12,256 nucleotides of DNA. Source: CAG-791 sp002390025 (lineage in GTDB: Bacteria > Bacillota > Clostridia > Lachnospirales > Lachnospiraceae). Below, in pieces: positions 1-5,781 of the stretch (position 1 is its first letter; the number at the start of each line of letters is the position of its first letter). The stretch covers positions 1 to 12,256 of the forward strand of contig CAMNLR010000094.1 of NCBI GenBank assembly GCA_946543465.1. Reading direction: 5' to 3'. The notes under the pieces were generated by a model. The model searched no databases, was not told the origin of the DNA, and saw only the letters and a program-made list of their open reading frames with translations. A program made the translations under genes and the position numbers.

Positions 1-878
1 TGCCCCGTGTTCATCGCCTGCACCATGTCGATCGCCTCGCTGCCGCGGACCTCGCCCACAATGATCCGGTCCGGCCTCATGCGGAGCGCGGAGCGGATGA
101 GTTCCCGGATACTGATCGGCCGGCATCCCTCTACGTTCGCGTTTCTGGCCTCCAGACGGACCAGGTTTTCGATGTGACGGATCTGAAGCTCCGCATTGTC
201 CTCGATGGTGATCACCCGCTCATCGGAGGGGATATATTCGGAGAGGGCATTGAGAAAAGTCGTCTTTCCGGATCCGGTCCCTCCGCTGATGAAGATGTTG
301 TAGCCGGCTCTCACAATGCAGTCCAGAAAGGCGGCAATCTCCTCCGGGACAGAGCCGAAGGCCAGAAGGTCCTCCATCCTGATCGGCTTCTGCGGAAAGC
401 GCCGTATGGTCACGATCGGACCGTTCAGCGCCACGGGCGGAAGGACGACATTGACACGGTCGCCGTTCTCCAGACGCGCGTCCACGATCGGAGAGGATTC
501 ATTGACTACCCGGTTACAGGCGGAAACGATCTGCTGAACCACATCCTCCAGCTTTTCCTTCGACACAAAAGTCCGGTCTGTCCTGCTCACCTTTCCCTCC
601 CTCTCGACAAATATGCGGTCGGGTCCGTTGATCATGATCTCTGTGACGGTAGAGTCCTCGATCAGTTCCTGCAGTATGTCCAGGCGCCGGATGGCGTTGA
701 ACAGTTCTCTGCGCATCTGCTTCATCTCATCCAGAGACAGACTTCCCGCGCGCTTTGCGCGTACGATCTCATCGTCGATCAGTTCCAGGACCTCCCTGTC
801 CTCGACGCTGCGTGAAAAATCGATTCCGTGCAGGACCGCCTCATGGATTTGCTCCCGGGTCTGTGAATAACTGCTCAC
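1..878 (-). CDS. cpaF: Tad/Flp pilus secretion ATPase CpaF/TadA (C-terminus cut by window edge)
   Basis: Hexameric ATPase of the Tad/Flp pilus machine, which acts at the inner face of the membrane to power pilin assembly. About 292 residues are visible; the family is usually 400-450, so the C-terminus lies off the left edge. Residues 55-165 form the N-terminal domain (ITVTEIMINGPD-type region near 77-87). The Walker A motif GGTGSGKT is at 199-206, followed by the Asp box ITIEDNAELQI at 223-233 and the RPDRIIVGEVRG Walker B region at 268-279 with catalytic glutamate E276. The visible part ends just before the usual NTGH histidine box. I chose the GTG at 876-878: GAGGAAGAGGGG lies just upstream and the ATG at 905-907 is out of frame. 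The gene starts 25 nt after the upstream cpaE-like stop, so the two are probably co-transcribed and translationally close. Identity is secure; the start is likely. Confidence 0.93.
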   Translation of the reverse strand, partial: MSSYSQTREQIHEAVLHGIDFSRSVEDREVLELIDDEIVRAKRAGSLSLDEMKQMRRELFNAIRRLDILQELIEDSTVTEIMINGPDRIFVEREGKVSRTDRTFVSKEKLEDVVQQIVSACNRVVNESSPIVDARLENGDRVNVVLPPVALNGPIVTIRRFPQKPIRMEDLLAFGSVPEEIAAFLDCIVRAGYNIFISGGTGSGKTTFLNALSEYIPSDERVITIEDNAELQIRHIENLVRLEARNANVEGCRPISIRELIRSALRMRPDRIIVGEVRGSEAIDMVQAMNTG

Positions 879-903
879 TTTACTGCCCCTCTTCCTCTCT
901 TTT

Positions 904-1917
904 TCATTCCCGGAGATCCTCTTCTCCGCCCTGCAGCAGGTTCTGGCGGATATAGAGTGCAAGTTCTCCCCTCGTCAGATCCTCAATTCCTGCAGGTATT
1001 TCCCGGAAAACAGGAAATTTACAATACTGCGTCCGCATGCGGATGTCTTCATAATTCATCCTGCGCAGCAGATCCTCGTACTGAAAATAGCGGGCGCGGG
1101 AAAAAGTGTCGTCACGCACGATCGTGTACACCCTGTCACAGGTGCGCAGCAGGTCCAGAAGGCCGTCCGTGTGCTCGGTCAGATCCATGATCAGGTACTC
1201 GTATTCCGTCACCTTCTCGATCGTGCGCAGAAGGCTGCTCCACTGCTCTCTTTTGATGGACCGCAGCTCGATAAAGGATTTCATGGGCGGGAGAAAGTGC
1301 ATTCCTCCGGCCTCTTCCGTCATCATCTCCAGCTGCCCTGCAAGCTTCTCTCTGGCACACTCGTTGTAGTAGACCAGGTCACTCACACTCCCCCGGAACT
1401 CCCGCGCCAGCATCTTGTCCAGCCCCGAAAACGCCTCAAAATTCATGTAGAGGACTCTGTGGCGGCGGGCAAGGAGCTGACCCAGCGTCATGCTGAAGGT
1501 CGTCTGCAGGCACCTGGTCACCGGTGTATATACCCCGATCCGCACCATGGGCCGTCCGTGCCTGAGTGAATGACTGACGGGCTCGTCCCCCGCCGCGTAC
1601 CTGGAGCGGATATGCGCGGCAATATTCGAGATCGACTGGAACTTGCTGATATTCTCAGGCTCCTCCAGAAAATCGTCGCTCTCATTGAGCATGAGGAGAT
1701 TGGCAAAGCCCGCCTGCGCCGCTCCGGCAGTGTACTGGGACTGGGCAATGACCACAAGATCCGCACTGCGCGCATCCGGATCCTCCAAAAGAGTTTGGGC
1801 GCTGGTATACAGTCTGATCTCGCAGGGAAATGCTGCCTCCTGCCGCAGATACTCCACAAGGCGCCCGGCATAGGAAATATCACTGTCGCAGACTGCTATC
1901 ATCTTCTCTTTTTTCAT
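904..1917 (-). CDS. cpaE: CpaE/TadZ-like pilus localisation protein, degenerate ParA/MinD fold
   Basis: 337 residues, placed between a prepilin peptidase and CpaF, the usual location of CpaE/TadZ, which positions the Tad apparatus at the cell pole. The N-terminal ~110 residues resemble a receiver-like domain: an acidic CDSD cluster at 10-13 and a DLVVI strand at 53-57. The C-terminal part from about residue 124 follows a ParA/MinD layout: VRIGVY strand, helix, then VLYMNFEAFSGLD at 155-167, YLIMDL at 241-246 and CDRVYTIVRDD at 260-270. The Walker A segment (VYTPVTRCLQTTF, 129-141) lacks the GKT lysine, so ATP hydrolysis is doubtful. Start ATG 1917 has AAAGG 8 nt upstream. The gene lies 45 nt after the peptidase stop, and its own stop is 25 nt before cpaF. 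The function is inferred from gene order plus fold; sequence identity alone would be weak. Confidence 0.75.
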   Translation of the reverse strand: MKKEKMIAVCDSDISYAGRLVEYLRQEAAFPCEIRLYTSAQTLLEDPDARSADLVVIAQSQYTAGAAQAGFANLLMLNESDDFLEEPENISKFQSISNIAAHIRSRYAAGDEPVSHSLRHGRPMVRIGVYTPVTRCLQTTFSMTLGQLLARRHRVLYMNFEAFSGLDKMLAREFRGSVSDLVYYNECAREKLAGQLEMMTEEAGGMHFLPPMKSFIELRSIKREQWSSLLRTIEKVTEYEYLIMDLTEHTDGLLDLLRTCDRVYTIVRDDTFSRARYFQYEDLLRRMNYEDIRMRTQYCKFPVFREIPAGIEDLTRGELALYIRQNLLQGGEEDLRE

Positions 1918-1962
1918 CTATGTTGCCTTTCATCTATACCGCTTCCGCCTCTTTCTCCGCCT

Positions 1963-2418
1963 TCAGTAAAGTCCCGCCAGATGGATCATCACACTGGCTG
2001 CAACCGGCACGGCCATGTGGACCGTGTGCCCCCTGCCTTTCGTGAGCAGAAGCCGGAGGATGCCTGCTCCCGCTCCTATGAGGAAGGCCCCCGCAAAGCA
2101 TCTCAGATAGTCTTCTGCCGGCATAAAGGCCGAGACGGCGGCAAGGAGCTTGATATCTCCTGCGCCCAGGCCTCCCGCCCGGTAAAAGGGGCTCAGCAGG
2201 AGCACCGTAAATCCCACCGCACACAGGACTTCCAGAAGCCCGATGGCTCCCGACCGCTGTGCCGCCAGGATGATCCCCAGGCCAAGTCCGGGCACTGTGA
2301 CGAAGTTGTAGACCCTGCCGCGCAGGAGGTCGGTTGCCGCCGAGACTGCCGCCAGACATCCCAGCACTGCATTCCCGCATGTCACTGTATTGAATGATGC
2401 CGCCATACTCCCCAACAT
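1963..2418 (-). CDS. cpaA: Small prepilin peptidase (CpaA/TadV type)
   Basis: Membrane aspartic peptidase expected to cleave the leader of Flp prepilin. It is 151 residues, typical of the short Tad-type peptidases that lack the N-terminal methylase domain of PilD. Both catalytic aspartates are visible: D30 in AATDLLRGRVYNFVTVPGL, and D88 in the GLGAGDIKLLA (GxGD) motif at 83-93. Hydrophobic segments lie near 15-28, 40-53, 61-77, 104-125 and 134-150, giving five to six membrane spans. The ATG at 2418 has GGAGAGGAGG with an 8-nt spacer; another ATG at codon 5 is less well placed. It is the first gene of the minus-strand pilus operon and has a good promoter at 2473-2501. Flp pilin and TadB/TadC are not in the window and would lie to the left. 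The family call is firm; pilin as substrate is inference from neighbours. Confidence 0.88.
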   Translation of the reverse strand: MLGSMAASFNTVTCGNAVLGCLAAVSAATDLLRGRVYNFVTVPGLGLGIILAAQRSGAIGLLEVLCAVGFTVLLLSPFYRAGGLGAGDIKLLAAVSAFMPAEDYLRCFAGAFLIGAGAGILRLLLTKGRGHTVHMAVPVAASVMIHLAGLY

Positions 2419-2472
2419 ATCCGCTGCCTCCTCTCCAGGTGTGTTTTGCTGACGAAAAATGTTATGACGCAG

Positions 2473-2501
2473 ATTATAAGAGGGGAGAATGGCTTTTTCA
2501 A
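2473..2501 (-). promoter_or_regulatory. Promoter of the Tad pilus operon
   Basis: On the minus strand TTGAAA (2496-2501), a 17-nt spacer and a perfect TATAAT (2473-2478). The predicted start is near 2466, leaving a leader of about 48 nt before the peptidase ATG. The match to a vegetative sigma-A promoter is seen directly; activity is inferred. Confidence 0.7.
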
Positions 2502-2556
2502 TCCTTTTTTCCGGATTATTTCACTTTCATCGTTTTGACGAAATAGGCCGCTTTTT

Positions 2557-2637
2557 TTATCCACAAACCCGCATTTTCCGCGCATTTATCACACATTTGC
2601 GTGTCAAAAAAGGCATCTGTCCACAGGCTTATCCACA
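2557..2637 (+). promoter_or_regulatory. Pair of perfect DnaA boxes with a weaker third
   Basis: TTATCCACA occurs at 2557-2565 and again, same orientation, at 2629-2637. CTGTCCACA at 2617-2625 is a weaker match. The sites lie 55 to 165 bp upstream of the pilus promoter -35 element, in an AT-rich stretch. TTATNCACA is the established DnaA consensus. Whether DnaA binds here, and to what effect, is inference. No dnaA or dnaN gene adjoins, so I do not call an origin. Confidence 0.5.
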
Positions 2638-2761
2638 CTCCGCCGCCTAAATATACACATTTATGAATTCACGTGCAGGAGGACTTTCCGCACAGCTGTC
2701 CCCTCTCGCCGCTGTCCGCGCCGCCGGGGAAGTGACAGCAGCAGGCCCTCTCCCGACAGTC

Positions 2762-2782
2762 CTGCCCGCCAGCCTCGGGCAG
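2762..2782. repeat. GC-rich inverted repeat in the intergenic region
   Basis: Perfect 7-bp arms CTGCCCG (2762-2768) and CGGGCAG (2776-2782) around a 7-nt loop. They are nested in a looser outer pairing of ACAG (2756-2759) with CTGT (2791-2794). No T-run follows, so it is not an obvious terminator. It sits about 20 bp upstream of the -35 element of the next promoter. The rest of 2640-2800 is GC-rich and I see no credible gene in it. Confidence 0.4.
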
Positions 2783-2804
2783 TCCCGGTCCTGTCCGGCC
2801 GGCA

Positions 2805-2833
2805 TTGACTTTGATTTTTATTCATGGGATACT
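2805..2833 (+). promoter_or_regulatory. Promoter of the hypothetical gene at 2935
   Basis: TTGACT (2805-2810), 17-nt spacer, GATACT (2828-2833). The predicted start is near 2840, immediately in front of the repeated palindromes at 2841-2889. The leader would be about 95 nt. Element spacing is ideal; the -10 matches four of six consensus positions. Confidence 0.55.
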
Positions 2834-2840
2834 AAAACCG

Positions 2841-2889
2841 CGTACTGATGTACGGCATACTTTCCACGTACTGATGTACGGCGTACTTT
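2841..2889 (+). repeat. Two tandem palindromic units, candidate operator or leader hairpins
   Basis: Two 23-nt units at 2841-2863 and 2867-2889, 26 bp apart and differing at one base. Each begins with the perfect dyad CGTAC-TGAT-GTACG. They start at the predicted +1 of the upstream promoter and end 45 nt before the gene's ATG. They could be a two-site repressor operator or two small RNA hairpins in the leader. The repeat is seen directly; the role is inferred. Confidence 0.6.
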
Positions 2890-2934
2890 TATTCTTCATT
2901 GATTTTTCAGAGACCATCCGGGAGGAGACAGAAA

Positions 2935-3531
2935 ATGGCAATGGAACTGCATCCGCTGCTGGAGCCCTATTATAAAGAGACTGACCCCGAAATCCGCAAA
3001 AACAAGCTGGACGCATTCAGCGGCCAGTCCGATACGCCGGCCGATCAGTATCGGAAATCCCTTTTCGAATGCAGGCATGTAGACAAAAAGCATCCCGAAA
3101 AAACAGTGGATCGCTTTCTCTTCAACCTGATCTCACTTGCCACGGTCTTTAAGTCACCCGGCTTTTTCCCCAAATTCCGCAAGAAGGAGGTTCTCTCTAT
3201 CCTGAAGGGGATGCAGATCGATGACCGTCCCTTCAGCGACCCCCTCTGCGAAGAAGTCCTCTATCTGGAATACCGCAATGCGGTGCATCGCTATATCGAC
3301 ACCTGCGACGATCCCTCTTACGGCAGGTCCCTCCTCGGCATGAAGCCTTCCGACAAAGAAGGCCGCAAGCAGAAATGCTGCATTGATGTGTGGGGCTTTT
3401 CCTTCGGCGTCGCCTCTCTGGTCGGTCTGGAAAAAGAGATGAGCATCCTGTGCAGGGCCGCAAACGATGAATACTGCGCCCTCAACCCGGAAGCCGAATC
3501 CCTCGAGGCGGAATACAAGAGGTACACCTGA
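2935..3531 (+). CDS. Uncharacterised 198-residue soluble protein
   Basis: I do not recognise this protein with certainty. It vaguely resembles uncharacterised DUF proteins common in Lachnospiraceae (possibly DUF6553, low confidence). No signal peptide or membrane span is visible. The protein is highly charged, with a Lys/Glu-rich N-terminus and helix-rich sequence. Landmarks are VDRFLFNLISLATVF near 58-72, FRKKEVLSILKGMQID near 81-96, the central LYLEYRNAVHRYIDTCDD near 109-126 and WGFSFGVASLVGLEKEM near 152-168. Five cysteines (C47, C104, C124, and CC in QKCCIDVWGF) are present, but not in a metal-binding pattern I can name. The ATG at 2935 is preferred because GGAGGAGA (2921-2928) lies 6 nt before it; an in-frame TTG at 2899 has no ribosome site. 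The gene is monocistronic: its own promoter with paired palindromes before it and a strong terminator after it. A dedicated regulator is therefore plausible. Confidence 0.8.
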   Translation: MAMELHPLLEPYYKETDPEIRKNKLDAFSGQSDTPADQYRKSLFECRHVDKKHPEKTVDRFLFNLISLATVFKSPGFFPKFRKKEVLSILKGMQIDDRPFSDPLCEEVLYLEYRNAVHRYIDTCDDPSYGRSLLGMKPSDKEGRKQKCCIDVWGFSFGVASLVGLEKEMSILCRAANDEYCALNPEAESLEAEYKRYT

Positions 3532-3614
3532 GGAACAGCTTCAAAAAACTGACGTCAAAGCAGAATGTAAAGATTGGCAGTAGAACGCTAACGCATAGAT
3601 TCATAACAGAACGC

Positions 3615-3648
3615 AAAAAGGACAGCCGGCGATGGCTGTCCTTTTTTT
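3615..3648 (+). terminator. Strong intrinsic terminator, probably bidirectional
   Basis: Thirteen-bp perfect stem (3615-3627 and 3634-3646) with GGACAGCC core, a 6-nt loop and a T-run to 3648. The A-run on the left arm gives a T-run on the other strand. It can therefore also end minus-strand transcripts from the MATE gene. The stretch 3532-3614 holds nothing else I can name. Confidence 0.85.
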
Positions 3649-3666
3649 GTCCTTTTCACTGTGATC

Positions 3667-3686
3667 CGGCAGATGGTTCTCTGCCG
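3667..3686. repeat. Perfect short hairpin between terminator and MATE gene
   Basis: CGGCAGA (3667-3673), loop TGGTTC, TCTGCCG (3680-3686). No T-run on either side. It lies downstream of the MATE stop and may protect the 3' end of that message; this is inference. Confidence 0.45.
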
Positions 3687-3733
3687 CTGCAAAAGTAATC
3701 TTCTGCGTCTGGTTTTCTTTATTATTGTCTTTG

Positions 3734-3862
3734 CCGGGAGGCGTCCCGGCTCCGTGCTTTTTCTTTGCTGCAGAATCCCGGCTCATATTGTTTTCTTAAC
3801 CGGGAGATTCGGGCTCCGTATTGTTGTATCAGCCGGGAGATTCCGGCTTTGTGTTTTCGTCT
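3734..3862. repeat. Four degenerate 32-nt tandem repeats overlapping the MATE stop codon
   Basis: The core CCGGCTC or a one-base variant recurs at 3746, 3778, 3810 and 3843, so the period is 32-33 nt. A typical unit is CCGGGAGATTCCGGCT followed by a T-rich tail such as ATTGTTTTC. Most units contain a short inverted repeat; the first is a perfect hairpin, GCCGGGA-GGCG-TCCCGGC (3733-3750). The MATE stop (3829-3831) falls inside the array. On the minus strand in the MATE frame, neighbouring units read as variants of NTKPESPG plus stop. Confidence 0.6.
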
Positions 3863-5199
3863 CCTCCCCAGTACTCCGCTCCTCTCCGGTACAAATACAG
3901 GCAGATGGCCACGGAGAGAAGTGATCCCATCGGCGCTGCCAGGCCCATGGGGTAGAGCGTTTCCGGGAAAAAGACCGCCGCGGCATATGCACCGGGTATG
4001 CGGAAGGTTATGATGGAAATGATATTGTGCAGGAAGGAATATCCCGACTTTCCATAGGCGCTGAAAAAGCCGCTGAAGCAGAAGTGGATCCCTGCAAAAA
4101 TGCAGTCCACCGAATAGGTCCGCAGGTACTCTGCGCCGAAGCGCACGACCGTCTCGATATTGTCTCCTTTTTTCACAAAGAGCGAGACGATCCGGGGAGC
4201 CAGCGGCTGACACAGGATAAAGATGATCGTCCCGAATCCTATGCAGATCATGCAGCCCACCTTCAGCACCCGGCGGCTTCGATCGTGCTGTCCCGCTCCC
4301 GCATTCTGGGCGGAGAGGGCGGAAACCGTCGAGAGCATGGCGCTCGGCACAAGGAAGAGGAAGCTGATGACTTTTTCCACAATGCCGACCGCGGCGGCCA
4401 CTTCGACGCCCCGGCTGTTGGCGATCATGGTGATGACCAGGAAGGAGACCTGTATCATCCCCTCCTGCAGAGCGATCGGCAGGCCAATGCGGACGATCTT
4501 CCCGGCATTCTCACTGTCCGGCCGCACAGACCTGCGGAAGGCGTCCGCGTGATATTTTTTGAGCGCGATCAGTCCCAGCAGGACCGAAATGCCCTGACTG
4601 GCCACTGTGGCAGCCGCGGCACCAGCCGCGCCCATGTCCAGGGGGCCGACCAGCAGCCAGTCCAGACCGATATTGATGATGCCTGCGGCAGCGACATAAT
4701 ACATGGGGCGCCGCGTGTCGCCCAGGCCTCTGAAAACAGCCGACACAACGTTGTAGGCGGTGATGAACAGGATCCCGGCAAAACAGATCCGCATATAGGA
4801 CGCCGCCTCGGGAACGGCCTCTGCCGGAACCTTTAACAGGTGAACGACCGGAAGCGTAAAGGCCAGCAGCAGAACGGTCAGTCCCGCAGCCAGCACCCCG
4901 AACACTGCAAAGGTTGAACTGACTGCACCTGCGATCTCGCGCCGGTCCCCCGCACCGACACTGCGGGCAATCAGAACCGTGGCCCCCATGGCAAAACCGG
5001 CGATCACCACGGTCAGCATATGCATCAGCTGACTGCCGACCGATACTGCCGTGATCGAAGCCGCCCCGTTGAACTGCCCCACGATGAACAGGTCCGCCAT
5101 CCCGTAAAAGGTCTGCAAAAAACAGGTGATCAGATAGGGCACCGAGAACCGAAGCATTCCCCTGACAATATTGCCTTGCGTGAATGTATTTTCCTGCAT
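3829..5199 (-). CDS. MATE-family multidrug/cation efflux transporter
   Basis: Inner-membrane antiporter of the multidrug and toxic compound extrusion family, using a sodium or proton gradient to export cationic compounds. It is 456 residues from this start, matching the usual 440-460. The N-terminal signature is clear: TQGNIVRGMLRFSVPYLITCFLQTFYGMADLFIVGQF, a hallmark of the Firmicute DinF/NorM-like group. About twelve hydrophobic spans follow in two pseudo-repeats, the second opening near GKIVRIGLPIALQEGMI. The ATG at 5199 aligns with typical family starts and has AGAGAGGA 13 nt upstream, rather far. An in-frame ATG at 5265 would add 22 residues and has no clear ribosome site. The C-terminus (ENTKPESPG) lies inside the 32-nt repeat array, so the tail may have been extended or cut by repeat change. 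The substrate cannot be told from sequence. It is divergent from rubredoxin with facing promoters. Confidence 0.9.
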   Translation of the reverse strand: MQENTFTQGNIVRGMLRFSVPYLITCFLQTFYGMADLFIVGQFNGAASITAVSVGSQLMHMLTVVIAGFAMGATVLIARSVGAGDRREIAGAVSSTFAVFGVLAAGLTVLLLAFTLPVVHLLKVPAEAVPEAASYMRICFAGILFITAYNVVSAVFRGLGDTRRPMYYVAAAGIINIGLDWLLVGPLDMGAAGAAAATVASQGISVLLGLIALKKYHADAFRRSVRPDSENAGKIVRIGLPIALQEGMIQVSFLVITMIANSRGVEVAAAVGIVEKVISFLFLVPSAMLSTVSALSAQNAGAGQHDRSRRVLKVGCMICIGFGTIIFILCQPLAPRIVSLFVKKGDNIETVVRFGAEYLRTYSVDCIFAGIHFCFSGFFSAYGKSGYSFLHNIISIITFRIPGAYAAAVFFPETLYPMGLAAPMGSLLSVAICLYLYRRGAEYWGGDENTKPESPG

Positions 5200-5246
5200 A
5201 AAACTGCTGTAATCCTCTCTCTCAAAAAATGTGTATGAAATATTCT

Positions 5247-5275
5247 TTGACACAGCATTGCACATTTGCTAATGT
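5247..5275 (+). promoter_or_regulatory. Promoter of the rubredoxin gene
   Basis: Perfect TTGACA (5247-5252), 17-nt spacer, TAATGT (5270-5275) preceded by TGC (5267-5269), an extended -10. The dyad ACATT-TGCT-AATGT (5262-5275) overlaps the -10. Predicted start is near 5282 and the leader about 64 nt. Confidence 0.6.
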
Positions 5276-5290
5276 ACTAATAGGAGTTTT

Positions 5291-5319
5291 ATTTTATCAT
5301 CGTTGCGTAATATTACCAA
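5291..5319 (-). promoter_or_regulatory. Promoter of the MATE gene, facing the rubredoxin promoter
   Basis: On the minus strand TTGGTA (5314-5319), 17-nt spacer, TAAAAT (5291-5296) with an extended TGA just upstream of it. Predicted start is near 5284, within a few bases of the oppositely directed rubredoxin start. Confidence 0.5.
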
Positions 5320-5345
5320 TCTTTTTTAGTAATGGAGGAAATTCA

Positions 5346-5513
5346 ATGGCTAAATTTGTATGTGATGTCTGCGGATATATCTATGATGAGGATCTCGGCG
5401 ATCTCGAGGCCGGCATCGAGCCCGGAACCAAGTTCGAGGATCTCCCCGATGATTTTGAGTGTCCTATGTGCAGCGTAGGCAAGGATCAGTTCTCCCCCGC
5501 CGAGGACGAATAA
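5346..5513 (+). CDS. Rubredoxin
   Basis: Small cytoplasmic one-electron carrier holding a single iron bound by four cysteines. In anaerobes it typically feeds electrons to oxygen and peroxide detoxifying enzymes such as rubrerythrin or flavodiiron proteins. The 55 residues show both knuckles: C6-D-V-C9-G-Y and C39-P-M-C42-S-V-G-K. The aromatic and acidic pattern (YIYDEDLGD, FEDLPDDFECP) matches the family and the length is typical. ATG 5346 follows GGAGGAA with a 7-nt spacer. It is alone between its promoter and a terminator at 5590-5638. No partner oxidoreductase adjoins, so the electron acceptor here is unknown. Identity is essentially certain. Confidence 0.98.
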   Translation: MAKFVCDVCGYIYDEDLGDLEAGIEPGTKFEDLPDDFECPMCSVGKDQFSPAEDE

Positions 5514-5589
5514 TCCCTGCGCTTGTACCTTCACATCCTGCTTCAGACATAGGCTGTGAAGAATGCTTGTTTTAATCCTTTTTAAAGAC

Positions 5590-5638
5590 AAAAACAGCCT
5601 GCAGACTGATGTTTTTCATCCGCCTGCAGGCTGTTTTT
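5590..5638 (+). terminator. Intrinsic terminator after rubredoxin
   Basis: Fifteen-bp perfect arms AAAAACAGCCTGCAG (5590-5604) and its complement (5624-5638) around a 19-nt loop, ending in a T-run. The A-rich left arm means it could also work for minus-strand transcripts from the binding-protein gene. Confidence 0.85.
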
Positions 5639-5678
5639 TGAGGGTTGTGTTATTTTCTTTGCTTTATTTAAGATAAGA

Positions 5679-5728
5679 GGATGGCCGGCTGTGTACGACA
5701 GGAGTTTGAGGGGGTACACAGGCCATCC
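5679..5728. repeat. Long bulged hairpin downstream of the binding-protein gene
   Basis: GGATGGCC (5679-5686), a GGC bulge, TGTGTAC (5690-5696), a 17-nt loop, then GTACACA (5714-5720) and GGCCATCC (5721-5728). That gives 15 perfect pairs. On the minus strand it lies 54 nt past the substrate-binding protein stop and is followed by a weakly T-rich run. It is probably a terminator or 3'-end stabiliser for that gene. Confidence 0.5.
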
Positions 5729-5781
5729 CTTTACCTTGTAGGGTTCAATTGTCCCGCGGGCGGGTCCTGATCTTTTCAGAT

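Noticed and set aside
174..815. A 213-codon plus-strand frame over cpaF
   Set aside because: The minus strand in this stretch encodes clear Walker A and Walker B motifs; the plus frame is its shadow.
2382..2585. Small 67-codon minus-strand gene upstream of the prepilin peptidase
   Set aside because: It would span the pilus promoter and one of the DnaA boxes, with no ribosome site and no family resemblance.
2557..2637. Chromosomal origin based on DnaA boxes
   Set aside because: Only two perfect boxes, no dnaA/dnaN neighbours and no AT-rich unwinding element of convincing length.
3734..3862. CRISPR array
   Set aside because: Units are contiguous and degenerate with no unique spacers, and no cas genes are present.
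4027..4836. A 269-codon plus-strand frame opposite the MATE gene
   Set aside because: Shadow of the MATE coding strand; no ribosome site; composition is that of antisense to a membrane protein.
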